Assembly: GCA_964351395.1 (NCBI GenBank)
Contig: CAYGOF010000001.1
Location: 372,001 to 436,000 of the forward strand
Reading direction: 5' to 3'
Length of the DNA stretch: 64,000 nt
Source of the DNA: Imperialibacter sp964351395
Lineage (GTDB): Bacteria > Bacteroidota > Bacteroidia > Cytophagales > Cyclobacteriaceae
The translations under genes and the position numbers were made by a program. Positions 25,710 through 36,500 of this stretch are shown here, in pieces (the first letter of the stretch is position 1; the number at the start of each line of letters is the position of its first letter). The notes beneath the pieces were generated by a model that saw only the letters and a list, made by a program, of their open reading frames with translations, was not told the DNA's origin and did not search any database.

Positions 25710-27194
25710 ATGGACTTGCCAATTATTGACCTGGCCATCTTCTTCGTTTACATGCTGCTGATCATCGGCTTTGGCATCTCGTTCTCCTTTCGGAAGCGGA
25801 CCGCCGAAGACTACACCCTGGGTGGCGGCCGGTTGCCAGCCTGGGCCATAGGCATGTCCATCTTTGCCACGTTTGTAAGTAGCATTAGCTTTTTAGCTTT
25901 GCCCGGCAATGCCTATATGGGCAACTGGAATGGCTTTGTCTTCAGCCTTTCCATTCCCTTGGCGGCCGTAGTAGCAGTCAAGTATTTCGTGCCACTTTAC
26001 CGGAAGTTAAAAAGCGAATCCGCTTACTACTACCTGGAGCAACGCTTCGGCCCATGGGCTGGAACCTACGCCTCCATCTGCTACCTCCTCACCCAGCTGG
26101 CCCGCATGGGCGCCATCATGTACCTGCTGGCACTGCCTATGAACGCCCTGCTTGGCTGGAGTATACCATTGATCATTGTGGTAACAGGCATCAGTGTGAT
26201 TGTGTACGCCTCGCTTGGTGGTTTTGAGGCTGTGGTCTGGACAGACGCTATTCAAGGTATCATCCTGATCGGTGGCGCAATGGCCAGCCTGCTGGTGATC
26301 ATGTTTTCGATGCCCGAAGGGCCAGGGCAGGTATTTACTATTGCCTCCGAAGCCAACAAATTCAGCCTGGGCAGCTTCGCCTTCGATTTTACCACCTCCA
26401 CCTTCTGGCTATTACTTATTTATGGCTTGTTTATCAACCTGCAAAACTTCGGCGTCGACCAGAACTATGTGCAGCGTTACCTTAGTGCCCGTACGGAAAG
26501 CGAGGCAAAGAGATCGGCCTGGCTAGGTAGCCTTTTATACGTGCCTGTGTCGTTGCTATTCTTTTTTATTGGCACAGCACTGTTTGCTTACTATCAGGCC
26601 CAGCCCGAATTACTGCCCGCCGAGCTGCAAGGGGCAGGTGACAAAATATTTCCCTACTTCATTGTTTCAGGCTTGCCGACAGGCGTGACCGGCCTTCTGA
26701 TCGCTTCCATTTTTGCGGCCGGCATGAGCACGGTTTCCACCAGCATCAACAGCTCTGGCACGGTCATCCTATCCGACTTCTACAAAAAATTCTTTAACCG
26801 AACGCCCACTCAAAAAGAGTCCATGCGGGTATTGCTCACCGCCTCGTTGGCCATGGGCGGCACCAGCATTTTTGTTGCCCTGACCCTCAATGGTGTTACC
26901 AGTGCCCTCGACGCCTGGTGGGCACTATCGTCGGTGTTCAGTGGAGGTGTTCTTGGTCTATTCCTATTGGGAGTGATCTCCAAAAAAGCCAAAAGTGTGC
27001 ATGCGGCCATCGGCGTGGTGGTGGGTGTACTCGTGATTTTGTGGCTAAGCCTATCTCCAGTGTTCTTCACTGCCGATGGCTGGCTGGCTTTCAAAAGCCC
27101 CTTCCATGCCAACCTCACCATCATTTTGAGCACGACGGCGATATTTTGTGTGGGGTTTGGGTTGACGGGACTTGTAGCCAGGAAAAAAAATTGA
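25710..27194 (+). CDS. sodium:solute symporter (SSS family)
   Basis: 494 residues with about 13 predicted membrane helices, beginning I-I-D-L-A-I-F-F-V-Y-M-L-L-I-I-G. Family signatures include Y-T-L-G-G-G-R-L-P after helix 1, the helix-1/2 G-x-S-I-F-A-T-F-V-S-S segment that lines the Na+ site, and the central N-F-G-V-D-Q-N-Y-V-Q-R-Y motif of SSS transporters. It imports a solute, often a sugar, sugar acid or sialic acid, with sodium. It is the last of three rightward genes with the DUF3748 protein and the aldolase, so it likely brings in the aldolase's substrate precursor. GC-rich like its neighbours. Confidence 0.92.
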   Translation: MDLPIIDLAIFFVYMLLIIGFGISFSFRKRTAEDYTLGGGRLPAWAIGMSIFATFVSSISFLALPGNAYMGNWNGFVFSLSIPLAAVVAVKYFVPLYRKLKSESAYYYLEQRFGPWAGTYASICYLLTQLARMGAIMYLLALPMNALLGWSIPLIIVVTGISVIVYASLGGFEAVVWTDAIQGIILIGGAMASLLVIMFSMPEGPGQVFTIASEANKFSLGSFAFDFTTSTFWLLLIYGLFINLQNFGVDQNYVQRYLSARTESEAKRSAWLGSLLYVPVSLLFFFIGTALFAYYQAQPELLPAELQGAGDKIFPYFIVSGLPTGVTGLLIASIFAAGMSTVSTSINSSGTVILSDFYKKFFNRTPTQKESMRVLLTASLAMGGTSIFVALTLNGVTSALDAWWALSSVFSGGVLGLFLLGVISKKAKSVHAAIGVVVGVLVILWLSLSPVFFTADGWLAFKSPFHANLTIILSTTAIFCVGFGLTGLVARKKN

Positions 27195-27311
27195 CGCTAA
27201 TTGCTGAACAAAGGGCTCTCTAAAACTCTATTGAGTTGTGGGGGTTGGCTTGCAAATTTTAACCAAATTAATTCACAAATCGTTACCTTTATCAGAGTAA
27301 CGAAACTGTAT

Positions 27312-27530
27312 ATGGACATTCAAGCAAAAAAACTCGACCTTATTCAATGGCTTGTTAATCTGAAGGATGAAGTGATGATTCAAAGGCTAGTGGCATTGAG
27401 CAAAGAAGATACAGATTTTTGGAATGAACTAACAGAACCTCAAAAAGCAGAAATCAGAAAGGGCATTGACGAACTGGATGCAGGTGAAAAATATGACTAT
27501 GAGGAAGTAATGCTTCGTCATCGGCCATGA
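27312..27530 (+). CDS. antitoxin-like protein of a type II TA pair
   Basis: 72 residues from ATG 27312; the frame is open from 27201 but the upstream part reads like non-coding sequence. It is small and acidic at the C-terminus (A-E-I-R-K-G-I-D-E-L-D-A-G-E-K-Y-D-Y-E-E-V), a layout typical of antitoxins that pair with RelE/ParE toxins in Bacteroidota. I recognise no classical DNA-binding fold. It overlaps the toxin gene by four bases (ATGA), the usual arrangement for tight stoichiometric control. Confidence 0.78.
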   Translation: MDIQAKKLDLIQWLVNLKDEVMIQRLVALSKEDTDFWNELTEPQKAEIRKGIDELDAGEKYDYEEVMLRHRP

Positions 27531-27823
27531 GCAGAAAAGTGGTTCTTTCCCCGACAGCGAGAAAGAAATTAGATGACCTTCTTGACTACCTGGATGAAAA
27601 TTGGCCTCGAAAAGTAAAAAAAGATTTCATCAATAAACTAGACATTACACTCAAACGAATATGTAAGTACCCGGAAAGCTGCCCTGAGTCGAAAGAAATA
27701 AAAAGGCTTCGTAAATGCGTGGTCACTTCGCAAAACAGTCTGTTCTACCGAATTGGTGAGAATGAAATAGAAGTAATTACTTTTTTCGACAACCGTCAGG
27801 ATCCTTCTAAATTGAAACGTTAG
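27527..27823 (+). CDS. RelE/ParE-family toxin
   Basis: 98 residues, basic. The pattern L-S-P-T-A-R-K-K-L-D-D-L-L-D-Y-L at the N-terminus, a central K-R-L-R-K-C-V-V and the terminal I-E-V-I-T-F-F-D-N-R-Q-D-P are standard for the RelE/ParE superfamily. Family members are ribosome-dependent mRNA endonucleases (RelE) or gyrase poisons (ParE), and the sequence alone does not decide between them. The pair is AT-richer than the GC-rich genes on both sides, which suggests a later insertion. No transposase or attachment site flanks it. Confidence 0.85.
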   Translation: MSRKVVLSPTARKKLDDLLDYLDENWPRKVKKDFINKLDITLKRICKYPESCPESKEIKRLRKCVVTSQNSLFYRIGENEIEVITFFDNRQDPSKLKR

Positions 27824-27958
27824 TACAATTCAAACAAATGTAGCCGCCCTGGCAGATAAGTGACTTTTGTAGAGCTTCATGACAACAGTTACAGTGTACG
27901 TCTCAAAATATTGTCCGAGAATTTTCGTTGACGTTCTTTGATAAAAAAGCACCGTTTT

Positions 27959-27978
27959 CGGGTGTGTCCCCACACCCG
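27959..27978 (-). terminator. GC-rich hairpin after the leftward methyltransferase gene
   Basis: CGGGTGTG (27959-27966) pairs with CACACCCG (27971-27978) around TCCC. It lies 7 bases past the end of the leftward asd/methyltransferase unit. A T-run on the minus strand appears some ten bases further on, so it could act as an intrinsic terminator, but the spacing is imperfect. Confidence 0.35.
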
Positions 27979-27985
27979 ACCAGCC

Positions 27986-29164
27986 TCACACCCTCTCCGC
28001 CACCACCAACACGTTCCCACTCCCCACAGTGACCCCCATCACAAAACCCTCCTCACCCTCTTTCAGCTTCAGCCGCTTTTGCAGCTCTGCCGCCTCCAGG
28101 GGAAAGTTTTTGCTCATGACATGGGCCCTGGCAAAAGGCAGTTTCAGGCTTTTCAGCTCCTTCGAAGAAAAAGGTAGCACCTCCAGCACCCGGAACGTCC
28201 GGCCGGGGAAGTCGGGCACCAGCGTGGCCGAGGTATATAAATGTGTATTGGGATGCAGCTTATTCAGCCCATAGCGGACCGCCACCGTTTTGTAAGCGCC
28301 CGATTTGGTAATGGCCACGTTGGGGTCGTAAATGAAGGCCTCAGGCTCACCGAAACTCACCCCGGCCAACGCCTCATCTTCCGGACTAAAGCGCAGCACA
28401 GTTTCAAGCCCCCCTTGCACCTGCCAGGCCTCTATCTCCACCAGCCCGTCGCTGGGCTCACACACAAACAGCACCTCCTTGCATTCGTTGTTCACCGCCA
28501 GCACCAGCACCTTGCTTACGTGGCCCAAGTCACGCAGGCCCTGCTGGATGTCAATCATCGGCGACGCCTTGATCAGCACGGTGGCCGCCCGTTTCAGCAG
28601 CTCCGGCATCAGCTGCACCACATCGGGTGTGCTGTCGCCAAAGCCAATGGCCCGCTTGTTTCCCGCCCGGCGGTCGGGGTCGATATAGATGAAATCGTAA
28701 TGGTCGGTAGTGTCAGCCAGAAAAGCCTCGGCTGTGCTTTGCACCACATGTAGATTATCAGCGCCCAATACTTTGAAATTGTGCCCAGCCAGCTCGCATC
28801 GCTCTGCGTCGGCCTCCACATACACCCCTTTTTCAAAAGACTGGGAGAGAAAAAACGTATCTACTCCCGTGCCCCCGGTTAGGTCGGCGAAGGACCGGGC
28901 CGCCCAGCGGGCCGCCTTGAACCGGGCCGTCGTTTCCGACGAGCACTGCTCCAGCGCTACCCCATGGGGAAAAATAATGCCATCCCGGCCCAGCCAGGAT
29001 GGCAATTTGTCTTTGGCTTTTTGTCGGGCCTTTAGTTGTGAAGCCAGCAGGGAAGCACTTATATCCCCCGGCAAGCTTTTCAGCAACGCAAGCTTCGCCG
29101 GGTTGTCCGTAGCATGGGCCTTCAAAAAAGCCAGAACATCCGGTTGGCTCAGCGCTTCAATCAA
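27986..29164 (-). CDS. THUMP-like-domain class I SAM-dependent methyltransferase
   Basis: 392 residues. The Rossmann methyltransferase core has D-L-T-G-G-T-G-V-D-T-F-F as the SAM loop (motif I), V-E-A-D as the acidic loop, and Y-I-D-P-D-R-R, the catalytic D-P-x-R motif typical of this group. The C-terminal ~120 residues are the THUMP-like region. Members are assumed to modify RNA, but the target of this subfamily is not established. The start is TTG at 29164, overlapping the asd stop by four bases; no in-frame ATG lies near. Codon usage is strongly GC-biased, as in asd. Confidence 0.85.
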   Translation of the reverse strand: MIEALSQPDVLAFLKAHATDNPAKLALLKSLPGDISASLLASQLKARQKAKDKLPSWLGRDGIIFPHGVALEQCSSETTARFKAARWAARSFADLTGGTGVDTFFLSQSFEKGVYVEADAERCELAGHNFKVLGADNLHVVQSTAEAFLADTTDHYDFIYIDPDRRAGNKRAIGFGDSTPDVVQLMPELLKRAATVLIKASPMIDIQQGLRDLGHVSKVLVLAVNNECKEVLFVCEPSDGLVEIEAWQVQGGLETVLRFSPEDEALAGVSFGEPEAFIYDPNVAITKSGAYKTVAVRYGLNKLHPNTHLYTSATLVPDFPGRTFRVLEVLPFSSKELKSLKLPFARAHVMSKNFPLEAAELQKRLKLKEGEEGFVMGVTVGSGNVLVVAERV

Positions 29165-30153
29165 AACACCAGCTTAGCCTCCACCAGGTACTCCGCAATT
29201 TGCACCGCATTGGTAGCAGCCCCCTTGCGCAGGTTGTCGGCCACTATCCACATATTAATGGTGTTCGCCTGCGACTCGTCCCTGCGGATCCGGCCTACAA
29301 ACACCTCGTCTTTGTTGTGCGCCCAAATCGGCATCGGGTAAATATTCTTCGATGGCTCGTCCTGCAGCACCACGCCCGGCGTGTTACTCATCAGGTCACG
29401 TACCTCGGCCAGGTCAAAGTCCTTCACAAACTCCACGTTCACCGCCTCGCTATGGCCCCCAACGGTAGGCACCCGCACGGTAGTTGCCGTCACTTTAATG
29501 CTGTCGTCGCCCATAATCTTGGTCGTTTCCTTCACCATCTTCATCTCCTCTTTGGTGTAGCCATTGTCGAGGAACACGTCAATATGCGGCAGCACATTCA
29601 TATCTATCGGGTGTGGGTATACCTTAGGCTCCGATTTTCCGGCCCTTTCGGCCATCATCTGGTCCACTGCTTTTTTACCAGTGCCCGTCACCGACTGGTA
29701 GGTACTCACCACTACTCTTTTTATCCCATATTTCTTATGCAACGGCGCCAGCACCATCACCATTTGTATGGTGGAGCAATTGGGGTTGGCAATAATGAGG
29801 TCACCTTTGCCAATTACATTACCGTTGATTTCTGGCACTACCAATTTTTTGGTAGGGTCCATTCTCCAGGCCGAGGAGTTGTCGATCACGAAAGTGCCTA
29901 CCGCCTCAAATTTAGGTGCCCACTCCAGCGACGTGCCGCCACCGGCTGAAAAAATAGCGATATCCGGTTTTATGTCTACCGCCGTTTGCATGCCAATCAC
30001 GCTGTACTGTTTACCCTTATATTTTATTTGGGTGCCCACACTGCGTTCCGAAGCTACCAGGTACAACTGATCAAAGTGGAAGTTCCTTTCTTCCAGCACT
30101 TTCAACATCTCGGAACCCACAAGCCCTGTGGCCCCTACTACCGCTAATTTCAT
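29161..30153 (-). CDS. asd: aspartate-semialdehyde dehydrogenase
   Basis: 330 residues, cytosolic. It converts L-aspartyl-4-phosphate to aspartate semialdehyde with NADPH, feeding lysine/diaminopimelate, threonine and methionine synthesis. Visible motifs are the N-terminal G-A-T-G-L-V-G nucleotide loop, the S-A-G-G-G-T-S loop and the catalytic Cys in N-P-N-C-S-T-I. The length fits the family's ~330-360. It leads a two-gene unit with the methyltransferase (four-base overlap). A perfect TAnnTTTG box reads leftward upstream at 30181-30188. The gene is more GC-rich than most of the window. Confidence 0.95.
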   Translation of the reverse strand: MKLAVVGATGLVGSEMLKVLEERNFHFDQLYLVASERSVGTQIKYKGKQYSVIGMQTAVDIKPDIAIFSAGGGTSLEWAPKFEAVGTFVIDNSSAWRMDPTKKLVVPEINGNVIGKGDLIIANPNCSTIQMVMVLAPLHKKYGIKRVVVSTYQSVTGTGKKAVDQMMAERAGKSEPKVYPHPIDMNVLPHIDVFLDNGYTKEEMKMVKETTKIMGDDSIKVTATTVRVPTVGGHSEAVNVEFVKDFDLAEVRDLMSNTPGVVLQDEPSKNIYPMPIWAHNKDEVFVGRIRRDESQANTINMWIVADNLRKGAATNAVQIAEYLVEAKLVF

Positions 30154-30551
30154 TTCTGTTTATTTTTGAATACTGAGGTGCAAAAGTAAAAGAAATCATT
30201 AAAGCCCAGCGGATTTTCGGCTCAAAAGCTATTAACGACGTCGCTATCTGCGTCACGCACAAAGCGACGTTGTTAATGGGCTAAAAAGGTGGTTTGTAAT
30301 TTATTTTATATGCCGTACCTACGGCACTCGCAGTGCACAAAGCGTGTGTTCTAGTACTGACCAATATTTCATTCCTACGGGACTTTTGTGCTATATATTT
30401 CAATTTGGATATACACAGGTAAATGCTAATTGATATTTAATTAAGCATGTTTATACAAAATACATAACTCATTTTATGAATTAATGTGGTTATATATTTA
30501 CTGTATTTATTTCAATTATATATATTTATTAATCCACCAACCTTCTACATT
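30154..30551. other. intergenic region with palindromic sequences and a promoter
   Basis: 398 bp between asd and the giant surface protein. TACTTTTG (minus strand, 30181-30188) is a perfect TAnnTTTG match about 28 bp ahead of asd. A 15-bp stem with one mismatch, ATTAACGACGTCGCT (30231-30245) with AGCGACGTTGTTAAT (30263-30277), is embraced by AGCCCA (30203-30208) and TGGGCT (30277-30282) and holds a TGCGT/ACGCA mini-stem in its loop. TGCCGT (30311-30316) pairs with ACGGCA (30321-30326). The remainder is AT-rich with no gene. Confidence 0.55.
30181..30188 (-). promoter_or_regulatory. -7 box of asd promoter
   Basis: Read on the minus strand this is TACTTTTG, a perfect fit to the Bacteroidota TAnnTTTG box, placed to give a 5' leader of roughly 20 bases for asd. 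No well-spaced TTTG upstream element was found, so the call rests on the box and its position. Confidence 0.4.
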
Positions 30552-33500
30552 ATGTGGATTAAAACAGCTACATGGTCTTTTGTTACCATTTTTTGTATTT
30601 CATTCTCTTCCATTTCTCAGGTTATTGATGATTTCTCTGATGGGGATTTGAGCTTAAATCCTGCTTGGACAGGTAGCACTGGCAACTTTTCCTTCAATGC
30701 CACCGAGGGAAAACTGCAGAGCCAGGGACCAACGGCCACAGCAACTTATTTTATAAGTACCCCTAATAAGTTCATACACGAAACCTCCTGGGAGTTTAAT
30801 GTCCAATTAAATTTTGATCCCAGTACCAGTAACTATATGGACATTTTTCTGGTGAGCGACCAGGAAGACCTCACTGGAAACCTCAATGGCTACTTCATCA
30901 GAATCGGTGACAGCGGTTCTACAGATGGCATCGACCTTTATAGGCAAGAAGGAAGTTCAACTGTTAGAATAGCGGACGGTCCGGACGGTCAGGTCGCAAG
31001 TAGCCCCAACGTGAGCCTAAAAGTAAGCAGGAATGCAACAGGTGACTGGGAAGTTTGGGCAGATTTATTGGGAGGGACCAATTTTTCAAGTGAAATATTG
31101 ACTGCTTCGGACGATACATTTCAGTCTACCAATTTCTTCGGTTTCGTGGTACATCAAACCAGTACCCGCAATGATGACTTCTATTTTGGCAGCCCAAAAA
31201 TAACAGCGAAGTTATTGATCGAGTCTGTGGAGGTAACATCAAAAAACAATTTGAAAATACTTTTTAACCAGCCAATTACTGATGCCTCTGGAAGCGAATC
31301 ATCTAATTTCATCATTTCTAATAGCATCCCCATTATTGCAATAAACCGCTCGGCTGACAACTCTTCGCAAGTCGAATTAACAAGTGGCGATCTAACAACC
31401 AATGCCTACTCGTTGACTGCTTCAAATCTGATAAAAGAGCAAACAGGAACGCCCCAGGAAACAATTGAACCCTTCTCCTTCTCCTATATCCAACTTGCCC
31501 TTTCCCAAATCATCACCCCCTCCTCCACCGAGGTCAAAATTCTATTCAACGACGAAGTAGACCTAACGGTAGCGGAGACTCCATCCAACTACACAATCAA
31601 TGGAGGTATCGGAACGCCAGCCTCAGCCGTTTTAAATGCGTCCGATCCGCAAGAAGTTGTGCTTACACTAGCTACAGAACTGAGTGAACAGGCTTATGAG
31701 CTTAACTTTCTCAATAGCCTACCCAACGCTTCCGGCAATAGCCAGATTGAGCTGGGCGCCAGCTATGACTTTGACTTCGTTGTCCCTTTGATTGCTGAAT
31801 CAGTGACAGTACTGTCCAAAAACCAACTGCTCGTTATCTTTAACAAGGACCTGGCTGTTGGCCCGGCGGAGACACCAGAGAACTACTCCATTAACAACAG
31901 TGTGGGCACCCCCCTGACGGCCGCCCTCGGCGATGCACCATACGAAGTAGTACTCACACTTGGTCAAACCCTGGCAGGGGACAGCTACGAAATATCAATC
32001 TCCAACCTGACTGATGCAGCTGCTGTCACCCTTTCGACCAATCCGACCACGCTTGGCTTTTCCTACCTGCCACTGACTATAGAAAACATAAGCGTTACAG
32101 GCGAGAACACGCTGGCCCTGAACTTCAATCAGGTTGTTGGCCAAAGCTCCGCCGAGCACGTGGCTAATTATTATTTGAACGACAATTTTGGAAATCCCCA
32201 GACAGCAAGTCTTTCTCTATCCGATGACAAAGTAGTCGAGCTCATTTTTGCCAAAAACTTCTTGAACTACACCTATGAGCTTACGGTCTCCGGTGTCTCT
32301 AATTCCACTGGGAATGCCACAGCAGAAAACATCGTCGAACCGGTGGCTGTAAGCAAAGCCACTCCAGCAGGCGCACTCATCGTTACCGAAGTTTTCGCTG
32401 ACCCCAACCCAAAAGGCATCAGTCCTGAACCCCTGGTACTGCCAACTGCTTCCGGGGCTGAGTTTGTAGAAATTTATAATCCAGGCAATCGTTCCATCGA
32501 CCTTACTGGCTTTACACTCAGCGGAGGAACATTCGGCACCCACTCCCTGGCAGGCGGAGCATATGTGGCACTTGTTCCTGCAAGCTACCTGCAAGATTAT
32601 CAGGCACTGGGCAGCGCCGTAGGCGTAGCAAGCTGGAACAGCCTGACCAACTCAGGCGAAACGGTCACCTTGAAAGACCAGCTGGGAAATACCATTGATG
32701 AAGTAAGTTTCAGCGACAGTTGGAACGATGACAGTGAGAAAGAGGGGGGTTGGTCCCTCGAAAAAATTCACCCACAACCAGTTTGTGAAAGCAGCGCCAA
32801 CTGGCGCTCCTCAGTCGCCGAAAAGGGAGCTACTCCTGGAGCTCAGAATTCGGTTTTCGACAACACTCCGGATACAACCTCCCCCACAGTTAAAGAAGTG
32901 GAAATAGTCAGTCCAGAAAGCCTGGCAATTCACTTTAGCGAAAAGATGACTGCTGATTTAGCCGGTGCAGTGGTTTTACTCAATGGAGAAGCGGTAGCTA
33001 GCTCCACATTTTCCGGCGACTTTACACTGGTAGTTTCTCTCTACGTTCCTCTGTTATCAGAAGCTGACTATATATTGAAGTTGGAAGGCTTGAGCGACTG
33101 TTCTGGGAATGTACTGGCTTCAAATCAAACGAGTTTTTACTATGACACCAAACCGCCCGTGCTGGATAAGCTTGTGCTTCGGTCATTCAAAAGCCTGCTG
33201 CTTTCATTCGATGAACCATTGAAAGAAACTGATGCTGAAAAAGAAGAGAACTACAAAATAACTGGACTGGAGGCGTTCCCCGCCAAATCCACTCTTACAA
33301 CAGAGTCGTTAAGTGAAGTGCTACTGGAATTTGAAGAGTCATTTGCCCTCGGCGCTGACTACGAAATCGAGGTAAGCAACTTAAAAGATACCTTGGGGAA
33401 TGTGATGGCGTCCACGGCCGTGGCTTCATTTTTCGTACAGCAGCACATCGATTCAGCGTGGGCAGAAGGGCCCAACTTTCTCACTATCGCATACACGAAA

Positions 33501-36500
33501 AGCCCGGCAACAGGAGCAATGCTTTCGGCGGAAAATTATGTCCTGGAAGGCAAGCTTCCCCCTCTAAAAGTAATTGCCATTGACACCCTTAAGGCCCGAC
33601 TGATCTTCTCCAACAATTTCGCAGAAAATAAAGACCTGGTGCTTTCAGTTTCCAATTTGGTAGATGCCAATGACATTCAGTTAATCACACCTGATTATAC
33701 GTTTCGTTACGATACAAAACCACCGTCAATTGATTCCATCGTCGTAACGGATGCCCGGCATTTGCTAGTGTATTTCGATGAGGCCTTGGAAGACTCCTAT
33801 GCTGAGGCAAACGGCAACTACGACTGGAAAGATCATGGACACCCGGACGCTGTTTTGCTGCAGCCAAATAAAAAATCCGTCCTGTTGACATTTGAAGAGT
33901 CGTTTCCACAGGAAGTAGACCAGGAGCTTGCTGTTATCAACCTGAAAGACATTTTTGGAAACCAAATCACGAAAGCGGCCAGGAAGACCTTCGTTTATGA
34001 TACACTGGCTCCCAGGGTAATCTCTGTTATTGTCACCGCGCCAAACATGGTTGAGGTTTACTTTTCTGAGCCTGTCACTTCCGAATCATCAGACACACTC
34101 AGTCATTATGTGTTGGCGAATTTCAACCCAGCTACTGCCAAGCGAATGTTGCCGGACTCGAATGTGGTAGCGCTCACCTTTGCTGAGCCGCTTCCAGATG
34201 TCAATAGTATGCCACTACTCATCGAGGGAATCTCCGACTTTCGGCACAATGTGTCGAATTCAACCAATATCACCGTTGACAATGAAGACCTCCGGCCTGG
34301 AAAAGCAATCGCCATCGCAGACAACAAAGTGTCCATATCATTTAACAAACCCCTGAGCGACAACTTATTGATGGCCAATATTGCCGGTGAAAATATTGTA
34401 TCGGTAAAAAATGGGAACCGGCCACACCTGATGGAGGTAGAAATGTCTACCTCATTGAAGGAAGACGGCGTCTACACCTATGCCTTTAATGGACTTATCT
34501 CAGCCCAGGGGATTACCCTCGGCACAGTTAAGGCTGTCAGCTTCACCTACCGTTCCCAGGTGGAGCAGCTTACGTCCAGGCATCCGGTGCTTGCCGAACT
34601 TTTGCTTTCGGTGCCGGTACATGCAGATAGCCTTGTGGCGGTAACAAGTATGACACTACACCCAGGAGAAATTATTCCGTCATTGATACTTCAAGATGCC
34701 GACAATCCCAATAAGGTGAATGTCTACTTTGACCAAAACCTTCCCTCAGATAAGGATCTAATTCTTAGTTTTTCAAACCTGTACGATAAATGGGACAGGA
34801 AAATACCAGACCAATCCATCCCATTTTCCATAGATGCACAGGCACCCACTATTCTAAAGGTCGACCCTCGGTTGTTTTCAGAGCTCATCGTTGAATTTTC
34901 CGAAAAAGTTTCCTCCTCCACTGCCCTCAGCACTAATCACTATTCCTTGCTGGGCATTGGTGAACCAGAAAAAATTGAGTTGTTGGGTTCCGGCCAATTG
35001 GCTGTCTCGCTGACGTTTGAAAATGAATTTGTTGATCAGGCCACTTACAATTTGTCAGTAAAAAGGGTGGAGGATATATCCGGTAATGTTATCCAAACCG
35101 ACACCATTGCTTTTACCTACAGCAGGCCTGACATTCCATCTACAGGCGAGGTCTTGATCACTGAGATAATGGCTGATCCCAGTCCATCGGCTGGCTTGCC
35201 AGAGGTAGAGTATGTAGAGATCTTCAACAACTCCGGAAAGGAATTAGACCTGACGACCCTTCGGTTTGTTAACAGCGACAAAATGTTTGAGCTAGGGCAA
35301 GGCAAGCTACCTGCAGGAAGTTACTTTATTCTTTGCTCCACAAGTGATGCAGCTTCCCTGTCACCCTTTGGTAGCACAATAGGCTTGACCAGCTGGTCGG
35401 CGCTGTCGAACGGAGGTGATTCGCTCAGTTTGATCAATTACTCTGGAGACCTTATTGACCAGGCCGTGTACAATTCTTCGTGGTATAAAGACACCCAAAA
35501 AGACGAGGGAGGCTACTCGTTGGAAAAAATACTTGGAGAGTCGCCTTGTGGAGAAGACTACCGTTGGGGAGCATCAATAAGCGAAATCGGTGGTACGCCC
35601 GGTAGCGCCAACTCCTTGACCTTTGCTGAGATTGATTCTGTAGCCCCGGAACTACTCAGCATTGGGGTGGTGGAAGCAACAAAGCTTAGCCTTAGCTTTT
35701 CAGAATGGATCAGCGAGATTGGTCTGGCAGGCTTACAGGTAAGTGTAAATGGTCAAGACAACATTGATTCATTTACGCTGGAAGACAACCCAACCAAAAT
35801 AATCGCAGTGTTGAAGCAACCACTTATGCTTGGAGCGGAGTACCTGATTACCATTTCTGGCCTTTCCGACTGCAGTGGAAATACGATGGAATTGACCGAA
35901 TTGAAAGTCGGTGTAGGCAGGTCGCCATCGTTCGGCGAGCTCATTATATCTGAACTTATGCCCGACCCAGATCCCTCCCAAGGGCTACCTGAGGCAGAGT
36001 ATATCGAGGTATTGAATGTCTCCAGCGACTGGATCAGCCTTGAAGCGGTAAGCTTGATGGTTGGAGATAAAAAGGTGGCCTTTCCTAACAGTGCCTTAGC
36101 GCCCAATACTTATCTTATTCTTAGCAGTTCGGGCAACCTGCCGTTGCTTAAAAAATTTGGGGCCACGCTGTCACTCCCCTCATTCCCCGCCTTGAAAAAT
36201 GATGGGGATGAAATAAGTCTTTTCGCCGGCGATGAATTGCTCCATAGCTCGCAATATGACGATGGCTTGTTCCGCGAGGCCGACAAAAGGGATGGTGGAT
36301 GGTCTTTAGAGATCATTGACGCCGCTCTGCCATGTGCTGGAAAAGAGAATTGGACAGCGTCAATAGCTGAACATGGCGGCACACCCGGACAAGTCAACTC
36401 GGTAAATGGCACCCTGGGCGACGGCATGCCTGTTAGCTTGCTTGAGGTTATTCATCTGTCAGACTCGACCCTCCATGCAAGGCTGAGCGAGCAAGTAACG

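Noticed and set aside
28241..28753. 170-residue rightward open frame
   Set aside because: It is antisense to the GC-rich methyltransferase, where long spurious frames are expected; His/Gln-rich composition is typical of such shadows.
29200..29949. 249-residue rightward open frame
   Set aside because: Antisense to asd, whose motifs are intact; the frame is His-rich and has no start signal context.
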